Shown here piece by piece: positions 12,380 through 23,765 of a stretch of 64,000 bases of DNA. The position numbers were made by a program, and so were the translations under genes. The DNA comes from Sequoia sempervirens. Its lineage: Eukaryota; Streptophyta; Pinopsida; Cupressales; Cupressaceae. The notes under the pieces are model-generated. The model searched no databases and had not been told where the DNA came from. It saw nothing but the letters and a program-made list of their open reading frames with translations. Position 1 is the stretch's first letter. Each line of letters opens with the position of its first letter. The stretch covers positions 211,718,026 to 211,782,025 of the forward strand of contig VDFB02358134.1 of the NCBI GenBank assembly GCA_007258455.2, given 5' to 3'.

Positions 12380-13000
12380 AATGCTCATTGTAGGGGAGAA
12401 ATTATTACACAATGCCATGATTGACTCTAATGCTAGCACCACAGTTATTCCTAAGCAAATAGTTGAGGCTTTAGGACTCAATTATGAATCCTTGAAAAGG
12501 AGTGATGCAGCTTGATGGAAATAGCGTTGAAACTATAGGCATCATCAAGGCACTCCCCTTGACTCTATTTACTTGCCCTAGTATCACTATGTCACAAGAC
12601 ACTATAATCATAAATGTTCCCTCCATGTTTGACCTCTATCTATCCTAATAATTTACTTCAAATGTGGGAAGATACCTATCCTTGGATTGGTCACATTTGA
12701 TCCTTAGAACTAAGCATGGTGCGAAAATGGAGATAGAATCTAAAGCTTTACATTTGGAGCATGTAGCCAATGAAGCCATGATCAATTTTGAAGCCACGCA
12801 TACCTCTATCACCAAGCAAGAAATGTATTGTGTTGAGCTACTAGAAGATGAACAAGTGACTGGATATCAGGATGATCAAGAAGATGCTCTCTTGAGAAAA
12901 CATATAGACACTAACCCTTTTGGCAACTACCATGCTAGGAACTTATGTCATCTACGATGGGGCTCAACTACTCCCAAAGGTTGCCAAAGGATCTAAAGAT
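12380..13000 (+). pseudogene. Aspartic protease domain of the Gypsy host element
   Basis: The text 'HNAMIDSNASTTVIPK' near 12410-12460 is the retropepsin active-site region. The canonical D-S/T-G-A/S is here D-S-N-A, so the flap-side Gly is lost. After a frameshift near 12500, 'GRYLSLDWSHLIL' (about 12668-12705) matches the protease C-terminal part of plant Gypsy polyproteins. The domain would cut the gag-pol precursor. It is inactivated by the substitution, stops and shifts. Confidence 0.6.
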
Positions 13001-13009
13001 AGTCAAGCC

Positions 13010-13400
13010 TCTAAACTATGGATGTTGCACTTCGATGGAGAAAGATACAATAATGGCATAGGAGCTAGGATATGTTTAATATCCCCATAGAATGAAAAGA
13101 TACTGAGGTATTTCTACTTCCAGTTTTCTTGCTCAAACAATGAGGATAAATATGAAGGACTAGTGCAAGGTATCAACCTTGTGGAATAGATGGGGATTAA
13201 GCAATTAATGGTGTTTAGATATTCTGATCTAGTAGTTAATCAATTCTAAGGTGTCTCTATGGACAAGAATGTTTTTTTGTGATCCTACAAACACCGAGTT
13301 TGGGACCTGATCGAGGGTTTTGAAGTTTTCAACATTTATATGGTACCTCAAGAATATAATGTAGATGCATATCCCATGGAATCAATTAGATCTTAGTTTG
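13010..13400 (+). pseudogene. Extra RNase H domain upstream of reverse transcriptase
   Basis: The translation runs 'LWMLHFDGERYNNGIGAR', then 'CSNNEDKYEGLVQGINLV', 'LMVFRYSDLVVNQF' and 'RVWDLIEGFEVFNI'. These are the blocks of an RNase H fold with its D...E...D residues (FDG, KYEG, YSDL) all present. The type resembles the additional, archaeal-like RNase H of Tat-lineage elements. It lies before the polymerase, whereas the normal RNase H follows the polymerase at 14700-15170. Several stops interrupt it. The role would be removal of the RNA strand during cDNA synthesis. Confidence 0.6.
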
Positions 13401-13859
13401 ATTCTACCTTCGATCTCATTCACAATAAATATGTCATACGAGTAATAGTCCAACCGACAATTCCAAACAATGACCAAAGCTGACAAGTGTTTGACAGCAA
13501 TGAACACATTGCCTCATTCATCCAGTATTCAGGAGAGTTTGTTGACCAACTCCATCCGAATATTGCTAAGGCCTGTGAAGGAAAGATCATCTAGCTAAAA
13601 TCCAACAAGCTTCCAAAAGGATGAGTCATGATCAAAAACCTTTTTGATTCTGACAATGCAAGAAATGATAAACAAAAGTGACTATGTAGACTTGTAGGTT
13701 GGGGATGGAAGAAATATCAAATTCGGGAAGGACGTCCCACATCACGATAAAGAAAGGCTTATCAGCTTCTGCAATAAATATGGAGTGGTGACTTGGTCAT
13801 AAAATGACCTTAAGAGATATGACCCTAATATCATTCGGCACATAATATAGTTGGTGGAA

Positions 13860-14660
13860 GGTACAAAGCCCATCTGCCAAAAATAAAGACTAGCCAATCC
13901 CAAGATTGAAGTGCTTATGGTGCAAGAATTAACAAAGCTTATCCAATCAAAAATTGTCTTCTCAATCAAGCATAACACATGGGTATCCAATTTGGTTCTG
14001 GTGTAAAATAAAAATGGAGATATTCACCTATGTGTGGACTTTTGGGACTTAAACAGAGCATCCCTGAAGGATCATTACCCACTACCTTCAATGCAGTCAA
14101 TCCTACAAATAGTGGCAGGATCAGAGATGTTCTTCTTGTTAGATGGTTTCTCTAGTTACAATCAAATCCAAGTCAAAGATGAGGATCAACATAAGACAAC
14201 GATCACTACCAAGTGGGGTACATTTGCATACACCAAAATGTTGTTTGGCCTTTCAAATGGAGGAGATACCTTTCAATGGGAAATGGATATCGCTTTTAGT
14301 GAATTAATATATAAGATTATCCTAATCTATTTGGATGATCTGACGATGTTCTCTAAATCCAAGGATGATCATTTTCATCACCTTGAGATGGTTTTCAAGA
14401 AATTCCAAGAGTTTCAGATATCCCTGAACCTAATAAAATGTGTCTTTGGAGTACTGCAAGGAAAATTACTAGGGCATGTAGTGTCCAAAGAAATAATTTC
14501 AATTGATCTCGAGTGGGTGAAAGTAATCAAAGAGCTTCCTCTCTTGGTCAACAAGAAGGGCGTTCAATCCTTCTTGGGAAAGGTCAAATTTTTTAGCTAA
14601 TTTATTTTTGATTTTGCAAGAATAATCAAGCCAATTACCCTAATGTTGAAAAAGGATCAA
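13860..14660 (+). pseudogene. Reverse transcriptase domain of the Gypsy host element
   Basis: The longest clean part is 14034-14600. In order it shows 'CVDFWDLNRASLKDHYPLP' (the LNxxT/S-type fingers motif), 'FFLLDGFSSYNQI' (motif A with its Asp), 'MLFGLSNGGDTFQ' (motif B) and 'LIYLDDLTMFS' (motif C, YLDD), then 'KCVFGV..GKLLGHVVS' of the thumb region. All three catalytic aspartates are present. The expected P-F-G-L-x-N-A-P/G is altered only slightly. Upstream (13860-14033) the N-terminal part 'EVLMVQELTKLIQS' is broken by stops. It makes cDNA from the element's RNA. Confidence 0.9.
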
Positions 14661-14699
14661 ATATTCAAATGGAAAAAAGAAGCCAAATAATCCTTTGAG

Positions 14700-15190
14700 A
14701 AGGTCAAGGATGCTATCTCTTCCACTCCTGTTCTGGTTAACCTAGACTTATCAAAGGACTTTATAATGTATGTATTTAGTAGCAAGTCAAGCATTGCTAT
14801 TGTCTTAACTTAGAAAGATAATTAGGGAAAAGGAGAAAATCGTATAGCATTTCACTCCCAGACCCTGAAGGAATATGAAAAAAACTATAATTTTTTAGAA
14901 AGTCCAGCATTAGTCATAGTTAAGGGACTCAAGCAATTTTGACACCTACACTCTTGCAATAAGGTGATTGTCTATGTTGCACATTCTAGTGTGTGCGAAT
15001 ACATCATGGAAGGAGAAATCACCGAGAAAAGAGCTAAATAGATCACCAAGATCCTTTTAGTATGACATTGAGGTTAAGCCTACCAAGACTATTTGTGGAA
15101 GAGGGTTGTGCAAGTATCTTGCGCACGAGGAAGAAATGACCCCCAAAGAAAAGTAGCCAAAACTAGTCCTAATTAATGAGTCAGAGTCCA
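14700..15190 (+). pseudogene. Ordinary (Gypsy) RNase H domain, degenerate
   Basis: The text 'FEKVKDAISSTPVLVNLDL' is followed by 'MYVFSSKSSIAIVL', 'IAFHSQTLKEYEKNYNFLE' and 'ALVIVKGLKQF'. This is the RNase H that normally follows reverse transcriptase. The first catalytic Asp (usually xxDAS) is here Ser, and the later Asp (TDH) is Ala (VAHSSV). The catalytic set is therefore gone, as known for Tat elements that carry a second RNase H. Element D is inserted just downstream, at 15238. Confidence 0.7.
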
Positions 15191-15237
15191 AAGGTTGATG
15201 CCTGGGGGATAGAATATGATTTATGCATATAGGAAAG

Positions 15238-16368
15238 TGTGTATCTTGGAATTTTACCCTATTCTAATGTGCAAAATAACTAAAAATGCAAGTGGAGAAA
15301 TACCAAGAACACTTCAATGATTAGCCTAAGGAGTGATAAAACAAGGAAAATAGATGAAATAAATGCAAATGATTATACCTTCCTTGTTGTTGAAGACTCC
15401 TTGGTTGGCCCTTGATGTGGATGACTTTGTGTGCTCCTTACATGGCTTTTTGGTGTAGCTAGATGCAAGATTGAATATGCAAGATGATCAAAGTGGATGG
15501 CTAAATGATAGTGAATGCTTGAGAATGCAAATTCACAGCATAAGGTTGCTCAAAATGAAAGTGTTGAAAATGCCCTTGAGGAGGGGGTATTTATAGAAGA
15601 ATTTGAATTCTCTAGAGAATTCAACGGTTGAGATTCATCCAACAAGGTCAAGATGAAGGGCTATGGTGAGTTGAGAGCTCACAAGCCCTCACATCTTGAC
15701 ATGTGGATGGTGAAGTGGCTAAGGGGAGATGAGGTGTAAGTGAGGTGGAGGAAGTACAAGTACCTTGCAAGTACATTGGGAGATGGGAAGAATCTTGGGT
15801 GAATAAAAGCGAATTTTAAATTCACTGATTGGAAGAATCTAGTGGATAAGACAATGTTCCCAAAAGGTGGGAGTTTGTCACATGTGACTTGATGTGACAA
15901 GTCAAAGATTCTAGAAGATGCATGGGAAAAGGGGATTCTAGGAGGAATGAAAAGGAATTTAAAATTCCTTGGGGGATGGGAAGAGTTGACCAAAGTACTG
16001 ATTAGGCTTAATTAATCAGTAATTAGAAGATAAATGAGGATTAGAATCCAACTTGCAAAATTTGGAGGATGTGACACATCCTAATCAAGGATTAGGCATG
16101 TGCACATCCCTAATGAAGAAATTAGGAGATGATTAGGATTAGATGAAAATGACATGTGAGGAATTAAATAAATGTATTATTTATTTAATTTATTTGATGA
16201 AAGGAGGATTAAAAGAGAAAGTTTATTAATTAAATACCTTAGGGATTTGGAAAATTAAGGATATTAATTAAATAATAGTAATACTACTTAATTAACTCAT
16301 ATAAGAGAATGTTTAGATGAAAAGTGATAAATTTGGATAAATTAATTGTCCAAATTTGGATGTCTACA
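15238..16368 (-). repeat. 3' LTR of element D (minus orientation)
   Basis: On the plus strand it starts 'tgtgtatcttgg' and ends 'gtctaca'. It contains, in minus sense, a TATA box ('ctataaataccccc', about 15585-15598). Compared with the other LTR it keeps about 98 bases (around 15557-15654) that the right copy has lost. The AT-rich 'ttaattaaat' block at 16170-16300 is shared with the LTR at 2498. Confidence 0.85.
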
Positions 16369-16382
16369 TTTTGCCCCTCTTT
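16369..16382 (-). other. Polypurine tract of element D
   Basis: On the minus strand this reads 'aaagaggggcaaaa', directly before the TGTAGACA start of the LTR. It matches the tract at 2484-2497 and fixes D's orientation. Confidence 0.8.
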
Positions 16383-16729
16383 GAGATGGTGCTATGAAGT
16401 AGCATCATTTCAAAGAATATTAAAATATAGAACCTAGAAGAAGATGGTTAGATTGGAAAAGATGCCCTAGTCATCAAAGGATTGATTGGGAAAAAATATG
16501 ATGGGGGTGAAGATGAAGATTAGGGATTGAGGATGCCCCCTCTAGAGGACATGCGGGTTGAAGAGAACACGGGTGTGCTCTCGAAATAGGTGATGAGGGA
16601 GATGAGGTGAAGCGATGGAGAAGAGAGAAGGAGAAGCGATAGGAGATGGATGAAGCACGAATGGATTTTAGGACAAAAGGTGATGTTTCCCCAGTCAAGG
16701 TACAAGCCAAAATGGGTTGATGATGTAGG

Positions 16730-16935
16730 ATGGAGTGTTGTCAATGAGGGAATGAAGGATCCCGAAACAACACGAGGATAGAGAAGGATACATCCCACTG
16801 AGTGGTATTGATGAGGGAAGGATACATCCCAAAACACCACTAAAGGATAGGGAAGAATACCTCCCGATGATGATGATGAAAGTGTTGTTGATGAGGGAAG
16901 GATACATCCCAAAACAACACTAAAGGGATAGGGAA
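16730..16935 (-). repeat. Short tandem repeat in D's 3' region
   Basis: Four or five imperfect copies of a 40-60 base unit contain 'gagggaaggatacatccc' and 'aaaacaacactaaaggata'. It is non-coding. Minus-strand ORFs across it (16520-17095, 16695-16907) are low-complexity Ser/Pro/Leu text. From 17000 to 17700 I see only AT-rich sequence plus an 'agtcaaaagttatggcc' motif at 17597. Confidence 0.6.
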
Positions 16936-17779
16936 GGATACTAATGGATGATGATGATGATGGGTCAAGGCGGGTAACGAGACTGGGGACAAGACTAAGG
17001 ATTTGATTAGGTGATTTTTGCGAGATTGAACAAATGAGGAGAAGATTGATAGGTGAGATGGAGAGAAGGATCTTAAGATTTGGTTTGATATCCAAAGATT
17101 TTGACTGCTGATTGACTAAAGCTCAGATTAGGGTTTTGGTTAAGCTCATATTGGGATTAAATTAAAGCTCAGATGAGGATTGGATTGAAGACTAGAATGA
17201 TTGAAGGATATGATTGGATTGATTCTACACTGAGTTCCGGGGTTTAAAGCACATAAAGTGTTGATAATTAGATTTTTCCCAATTTGGTAATTTTGAAAAA
17301 TTGTCAAATTTTGTCGTTTTAGGAAACCTCATGGATATACTTTTGGAAGTCCAATTTTTTTCCAAGAAATACCCAATATTGAGATAGGATGAATTGCCAA
17401 CTAACATCCCAAATTTGAGATATGCATTTCGAGTTATGAGTGAAAACAATTTTTCAAAATGTTGGAAAAAAACACTAAATTGGGATTTTGAGGGCCTGAA
17501 AATGTGACAAAACGGGTTCCAAGGACTTCCATTTGGAATCCACTTGTTATCTCATAATGCAACCACCCATCAAATTTCAACTCAAACGGACACCCGAGTC
17601 AAAAGTTATGGCCTCTAGAAGTTTCGGTGTAAAAATCAAAATCTTCAAAAATATGTTTTTTTAATAAATTTTTAAAATTTCAACACATGGTTTTTTATGG
17701 CGGGGGGAAATTAAAAAATAGGTTGGGATTAGTTTTTAGAAAGAAAGGCCAAAATTTTAAGAAAAAAAATGGGGGGAAG

Positions 17780-18045
17780 AAGAACTGGGGCGGGGTGTAG
17801 CTGCCCTGCTCCAGGGCGCCGCCGCCCCAGCCTCGGGTGCTACCACCACGGCCTAGGGCGGATCCGCCCCAGCCGTGGGCGGAGCCACCCCCCACAGGTG
17901 GTCGGAGCTTCCCCAACAGCAGGCGGAGCCACCCAGGGCAGAGTCACCCCGACTACAGGCGGACCCGCCCAAGGCAGAGCCACCCGGTGCGGAGGGCGGA
18001 GCCGCCCGGTGTGGAGGGCGGAGCTGCCCTGGCGGGGGGGGGATA
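17780..18045 (-). repeat. GC-rich block of palindromic units in D's 3' region
   Basis: This is a sharp GC-rich island in AT-rich surroundings. On the minus strand it consists of about ten units of the form GGGCGG-n-TCCGCCC spaced 25-35 bases. The best one is the perfect 14-base palindrome GGGCGGATCCGCCC near 17857-17870. ORFs in all frames across it are Gly/Pro/Arg/Ala artefacts of the composition. The units resemble those in D's leader arrays. Confidence 0.75.
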
Positions 18046-18819
18046 AAAAAAGAAGAAGAGGGGAACAAAAAGGGAATAGATATAAAATATGGAGGGATGG
18101 GGGGATACATGCAAGATGATGAAATGGAAAATGAAATGCAATTCTAAATGCAATTTTCCATCTTTGGAGCATTGATTTTTGCTATAGCATAAGACACGAT
18201 ACACCAAGGTATGAAGGACCAAGGCAGATTAGTGTCTAATGCATAAAACAAACACAACAGACAAGAAGGATATCCCAACACCCCAAAGTGACAAAGACTT
18301 TGGTCGGGCCAGCTATTGGGATAACCACAAGCACAAAAGGATGCCCCAACGTAACACAAGATCACAGGGATCTTGATGGGTACTACATGGGACAACCCAA
18401 CAAAAAACAATAATAAAAAGATCAAGATATTCCCTATGATGACCAGCCACAGCACACCATGGTATGATGGACCAAGGTGGCCATGAGGAGGTGTGATAGG
18501 GAGCTCAAATGATAAACAAAAACCAAAAGCATGAAAAGGTCGCAATCAAATTCAAAATTTCCTTTGCCATAGGATCAAGAGGATGGATGGGGTTGATGAG
18601 GTCTATTAGGAAGGATGCATCCTGTTGAGACCAAAGATGACGGATACTACACTAAAAGATCATTATGATGCGAGATGTTCAAAATTGATTGGATCTTTTG
18701 ATACTAGTGGATCTTGTTTGTTAAGAACCAGCTAGATAAGGGCATAGCTTGATGACATGACACAAGGAAGACAAGACACGAGACTGACAAACCCTAAAGA
18801 CCTAGGGGCTCTGGGGCCA

Positions 18820-19300
18820 ATCAAAAATTAGCCTTTCCTACGTGAAAGCGCAGAGCCCTCGTAGTTCGGTAAAAGGAAAATGACTGACCATGGATAAAAG
18901 TAGAAAGAGGATGATGAAGACTAATGGTGGATGACAAGGACTGGAGAGACAAAAGCAAAGACTGATGATAGATGATAAAATAAAGGAGTGGATGGACAGA
19001 GCAGAAAGACCAACACTAGACGATAGAGGAGCAGATGGACAAACCAGAAAGAATGACGGTAGGTGATAAAGGAACCCCGGGGGCAGATCAAGTGATCGAC
19101 CTTGCCTACGTGAAAGCATAAGGGCAGCGTATTTCGACAAGAGGCTGACAACGGACCATGATGGAGACTTCGATGGATGATAGGATGGAAAAAGAAGAAA
19201 GACTGATGATAGATGATAAAGGATCCCTGGGGGCTGATCAAATTATCGACCTTGCCTACGTGAAAGTGCAGGGGCAACGTAGTTCAACCAATGAGAAATG
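18820..19300 (-). repeat. Three copies of a CTACGTG...CGTAG dyad unit
   Basis: Copies lie near 18829-18885, 19079-19145 and 19236-19295. Each contains 'cctacgtgaaag', a short G-rich stretch and then 'cgtagttcg' or a near relative, so CTACG and CGTAG can pair. Two of the copies are preceded by 'gggggc(a/t)gatcaa'. The material between is diverged repeat. No gene is supported here; the minus-strand ORFs are low-complexity. Confidence 0.6.
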
Positions 19301-19499
19301 AAAAATGATGGATAAAGGATGATGAGATGATAGAATAAGTGGATAAAAAATATGGGACCGATACGACAAGAAATGATAGAGTGATGAAAAGCGATAGGAG
19401 ATTAGAATGATGTGCGAAAGAAGCAGGAGTGATTAGATAGATGGAATTGGAGTGCATGGGGAGAAACCTATAACCAGAGGCCAATGACAAGGGATTATG

Positions 19500-20110
19500 A
19501 GATGGGATGGAGATAGAGAGAAATGAAGTAGGGAGATAGGGATGGGGGATGAAAGGGATGGGGGATAGAGGTAGGGATGGATAGGAAGATAAGGATGGGG
19601 AGATGGCAAGGATGTGATGGGGGGTAGAGGAGATTCAACGGATTAAGGGGATTAGCTAGGTAGATGAATAGATAAGAATGGGGAGATGGAAAGGATGTGA
19701 TGTGGGGTAGAGGAGATTCAACATATTAAGGGGATTATCTAGGTAGATGGATAGATAAGAATGGGGAGATGGAAAAGGATGCGATGGTGGATGGATATGA
19801 AGACAGGGATGGGGGATAGAAGAGATTGGACGGATAAAGGGGATTGGCTAGATAGATGGATAGATGCTAGGATGGATGGAGAAGGATAAGGAGGTTGAAA
19901 GGATTGTTTGGATGGATGAGAAGACTAGGATGGGGAGACGTAAGGGATTGGTAGGAAGACAAAGATGGGGATATGAAAGGGATTGTTTGGATGGATGGAT
20001 AGGAAGATAAGGATGGGGATATGAAAGGGATTGTTTGGATGGATGGGTAGGAGGATGAGGATGGGTAGGAGGATAAGGATGGGAAGATGAAAAGTTAGAT
20101 AGGATCGATG
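19500..20110 (-). repeat. Purine-rich GGAT-type tandem repeats
   Basis: This is A/G-rich sequence on the plus strand built of units around 85 bases. They contain 'gtagaggagattcaac', 'ggggattagctaggtagatg' and 'gataagaatggggagatgg' (clearest at 19606-19860). Beyond that lie shorter 'gggatatgaaagggattg' units to 20080. Strong strand asymmetry suggests slippage expansion. It is non-coding. Confidence 0.7.
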
Positions 20111-20819
20111 AATGATGTCTCCAAGGACTTACATCACAAAGGAAGTAGATGCCCCCACACTAGATATGTCATGTGTGATAAGGAAAAAGGGGTGAAATAC
20201 GAGTGGATTGGAAGATAAAGGGGATAGCTGGAGGAGGATAGGATGGGTGGACAAGGTAGTTTGATGAATGTAGGATGCTAGAATAAGGAAGGGATACCGA
20301 TGGTAGCATGTGGATGAAGGGTAAGTATGCCAAGAGGTGTCCAAATCATGTATATATGTTTGCTCCTAGCTATATCAAGATCACAAGGGGGATGAAGGGA
20401 GTGAGATAAAGGATGTGTAAGATAGGTGGGATGAAGGAGGTGGGGGAAAGGGATGCAAGTGATCCCAATTGCAGAAGTAAACTGGATAGGGGATTTACGC
20501 ATGACGCCTGTTTACCAGGTTTTCATCATGGTACTTGTCCAAGGTGCTTGTTTGCCAAGTTTTCACCATTGGATGAATGATTTCTCTTTACTATTTTATT
20601 TTATTGACCATTTTTTGTTTTTTCAATTTCTTTGGATTTTTGGATAAAATGTGGGTGTAGATGAATAAGTATAGGGAGGTGGATAAGTGGATGCGGTAGA
20701 CATGTGATAAGGATATGGGATAAGGACTCAAGCATCGAATTCCATATGAAGTATTAAGAGCCCAGGTTTTGAAGTGACTGTCAGATGTTGGTACAACCAT
20801 GGTTAGGACATTGGAGGAA

Positions 20820-23488
20820 TTATGCAAGGGTGGGTATTAAAGGGGTTTGATGGGGGAGATATGTGGGATGATGGATGTGATGTTGGAAAGTGTATGGATG
20901 GAATGATGGAGTAAACGTATGATGGGGAGGTGTGTTCAGGACCAACATTGGCATAGGTGTTGGGGGGTGTGAAAGGATAGGAGGATTAATAGTTGGATGA
21001 TGTGGGGATAATGGAGAGTGTAATGGAGGATGTGGAGATAATGGAGGAGAGGTGATAGAAAATTTTGGGACATAAGGACCCAAAATGGACTTAGGAGATG
21101 GAGGATTTTCATGATTAGCTGTTGGAGTAGCAACTTTGGATGTGTTTATGGGGGCTTCATTTATTTTCTTTGGGATCCACATGGTTTTTATTTTTGCTTT
21201 GGTGGGCCTTTGTGACCTATGGATTTGATTTTGATATTGGATTTGATTTTTATTTTCTTTACCATGTCCTTTAGAGGGTCCATGAGGAGATTTTGATTCA
21301 TGTGCATGTTTAGATTTATGAATTTGTATTTTGGCATCCAAAGTGCTTTTAGTAGTAATGGGATGGGTGTGACTGGATGGATGATGTGGAGAGAATACGA
21401 ATGCAGGGATGGAGGTAGGATTTTGAGGATGATATGTGGATGGAGGAGGTACATGCCTTTGTTGATCCTGATTAGGGAACATGAGAGTGGGATAGTTATG
21501 ATGGGTGACATGGATAGGTGATGAATGAATAATAGGATGAGATGGAGGAGGTGATTTTTGGATATAAGGGCCCAAAATAGACTTAGGCCTAAAGGATATC
21601 TGATGGGGGACGAGGGAACATAAGGACCCAAAATGGATGGAGCGGATGAAGGAGGAATATGGATGGTTGTTTTGAAGTGATATGATGGAGGAGGGGGGAT
21701 GGCAGAAAATGATCTAGTGGAGTTATGGGAGGATCTTTTTATCTTTTTAGAAGAGGATCGAGGAAGATATGTGAAGGTTGTACCAACATTCTTGGATTGC
21801 GAGTTGTGAGTAGTACATCCAAGACCTTTCTTATACAAATGTTCTTTAGCTTGGATGGGCTCTATAATACCTTGCTCATGAAGGCCTAATCCTTTTCCTT
21901 GGTAGTTCATTCTCTTAAGCATTCGATCTAGGACGAGATTTTTGTTATTCTAGAAGAATGATGCAAGTCCATTATTAGGTGGAAGAGGAGGGTTGGTGTA
22001 TATGCTTTGTTTTTCATCTGCGAGGAGACCACCATGGAGGAATGTGAGAGGACCAAGTGGATATGCAAGCAGTGTGGGGAAAGCATTTTTAGGTGACGAT
22101 GTGGGATCATGAGAAGGATATGATGGGATAGCAACATTTGGATGGGTGGTAGCGGGCTCATGTAATGGGGATGGAGATGGAGCGATGGAATCTTGAATGA
22201 CAAGAGGATCATGGGATGGAATGGATGGGGGACTGTGATCTTCAAGTAGACTAGATGGGATGGTAGGATCTTGATATGGAGAAGGGGATATGTTGGCATG
22301 TTGTCGATCAGGCTCTTGGCATGACTCATCATGTGTGGGTGGCCTGATAACAGAGTGTTGGAGGGACCCTTCAAGTGGGGGAGATGGGAGTATGGAGGAT
22401 TCATAAGGTTCATTGGAATGGGTTTTGGTGCTACTAAGAGTGGGAGGAGTGGATTGGATTTGGGTGTCTTCAATGGATTCGGTAGATCTAGGAGTAGAGG
22501 GAGTGGATTTGACTTGGGTGTCTTCGATGGATTGGGTGGATCTTGGAGTAGAGGGTGTGGGTTCAATGGATTTAGTGGGTTCAATGGTTTCAATGGTTTG
22601 AGCAGTACTAGGGGTGGTAAAATCAATAATAGGTGTGGCATGGAGAAGGGTCTCATCACTAGTGATCATGGATGATGGATTGGGATGGCATGGTTCCATG
22701 ACTTCAAGATGTGGAGTTGGGGATGGATTCTTTTTCATGAGCCCTTGGAGAACTTTTGAAATGAGAGACTTGCATATGGTTGGCTTGGCTAGGGTGGTAG
22801 AAATGGATGAGGGATTATGGATTGGTGGATTAGGGTTATATGGAGGGACGGGATTGAATGTAGGACTATGAGTAGATGGAGGAATAGGATTGGATGGAGG
22901 ACTAGGAGTAGATGGATGAATGGGGTTGGATGGAGGACTAGGAGTAGATGGACGACTAGGATTAGATGGAGGGTTAAGGTAAGGATATTGGAGTGGTGAA
23001 TTAAGATAGGAGGACATGGATTGTGGATTAGGACAAGAGGATGTTGGGGATGGATTATAATAAAGGTATTGGGATGATGGATTAGGATGAGGAGACATGG
23101 ATGTAGGATTAACGTAAAAGGGTATGGATGTAAGATTAGTATGGGCAGACTGGGAAAGAGGATTAGGATAGGGGGTCATGTATGGGGAATTGTAATAGGA
23201 ATATTGTGATGGAAGATTAGGATAAGAGGATGTGGATGTCGAATAAGAGGATGATGTAGATGGGGAAGGGGAAGGTACTGGATACCCCTTGTCAAAGGTA
23301 GCATAAGGAACATGATTAGGCCTGGATGAAGGCATAATGGGATAGCTCAGAGGAGTAATTGGATTTTGGAAAGTGGGTGGAAAAATCTTACTAGAGATGA
23401 TAGTGTTAAGGGAATCTATATCATATTCCTCTTGATCAACAAGACTTTTCTTACCGTTGTCAATGTAATGAGGGTTTCCCTTGACCAC
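20820..23488 (-). pseudogene. Pro/Ser/Thr-rich G-patch protein of element D
   Basis: The minus strand opens at 23488 (codon GTG; a TGA stands two codons upstream and no ATG is evident). It reads 512 residues rich in Pro, Ser, Thr, Tyr and Asn, with internal repeats (PSPPSNPI..PSTP; TPRSTxSIEDTQ). A single TAG (21950-21952) is followed in the same frame by 'MLKRMNYQGKGLGLHEQGI', a G-patch core with its glycines. After a frameshift near 21590 the frame ending at 20820 continues with repeated ILGPYxxK motifs and another Pro/Ser/His-rich tail, giving about 890 residues in all. G-patch modules bind RNA or helicases. In plant Tat-type Gypsy polyproteins one lies between protease and polymerase. Here no enzyme domain adjoins it. 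Confidence 0.65.
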
Positions 23489-23714
23489 TATTCATGGAGG
23501 ATAAGGATTCATGATGATGAAAGAATAAAGAGGATGGATAAAATATTTTGGATGGGAATGGATTAAAGCTCAAATTGGGATTTAGGTCAAGCTCAGATCA
23601 GGATTGGGCTAAAGCTCATATTAGGATGATTGGATGATGTGATGGGATTGATTATGATGATCAACACCGAATCTGCTTTGAGATGGAAGTAGATTGATTA
23701 GGTCAAAGGTGATG

Positions 23715-23765
23715 TGATTGGATTGGATTGGATTGGATTGGATTGGATTGGATTGGATTGGATTG
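23715..23765. repeat. (GATTG)n microsatellite
   Basis: About ten near-perfect GATTG units. Looser 'ttagatgattggatgaattt' repeats continue from 24000 to 24270. This is leader sequence of element D and is non-coding. Confidence 0.9.

Noticed and set aside
17769..18222. ORFs of 70-116 codons on both strands in the GC-rich block
   Set aside because: Open in nearly all frames because of GC-rich palindromic repeats; the translations are Gly/Pro/Arg/Ala strings with no protein character.
16520..19490. Minus-strand ORFs of 60-191 codons in D's 3' region
   Set aside because: Low-complexity Ser/Pro/Leu/Ile text over tandem repeats, with no domain and no continuity with the G-patch frame.
22331..22999. 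Plus-strand ORFs across the G-patch gene
   Set aside because: Gly/Val/Trp-rich shadows of the Pro/Ser/Thr-rich minus-strand protein.
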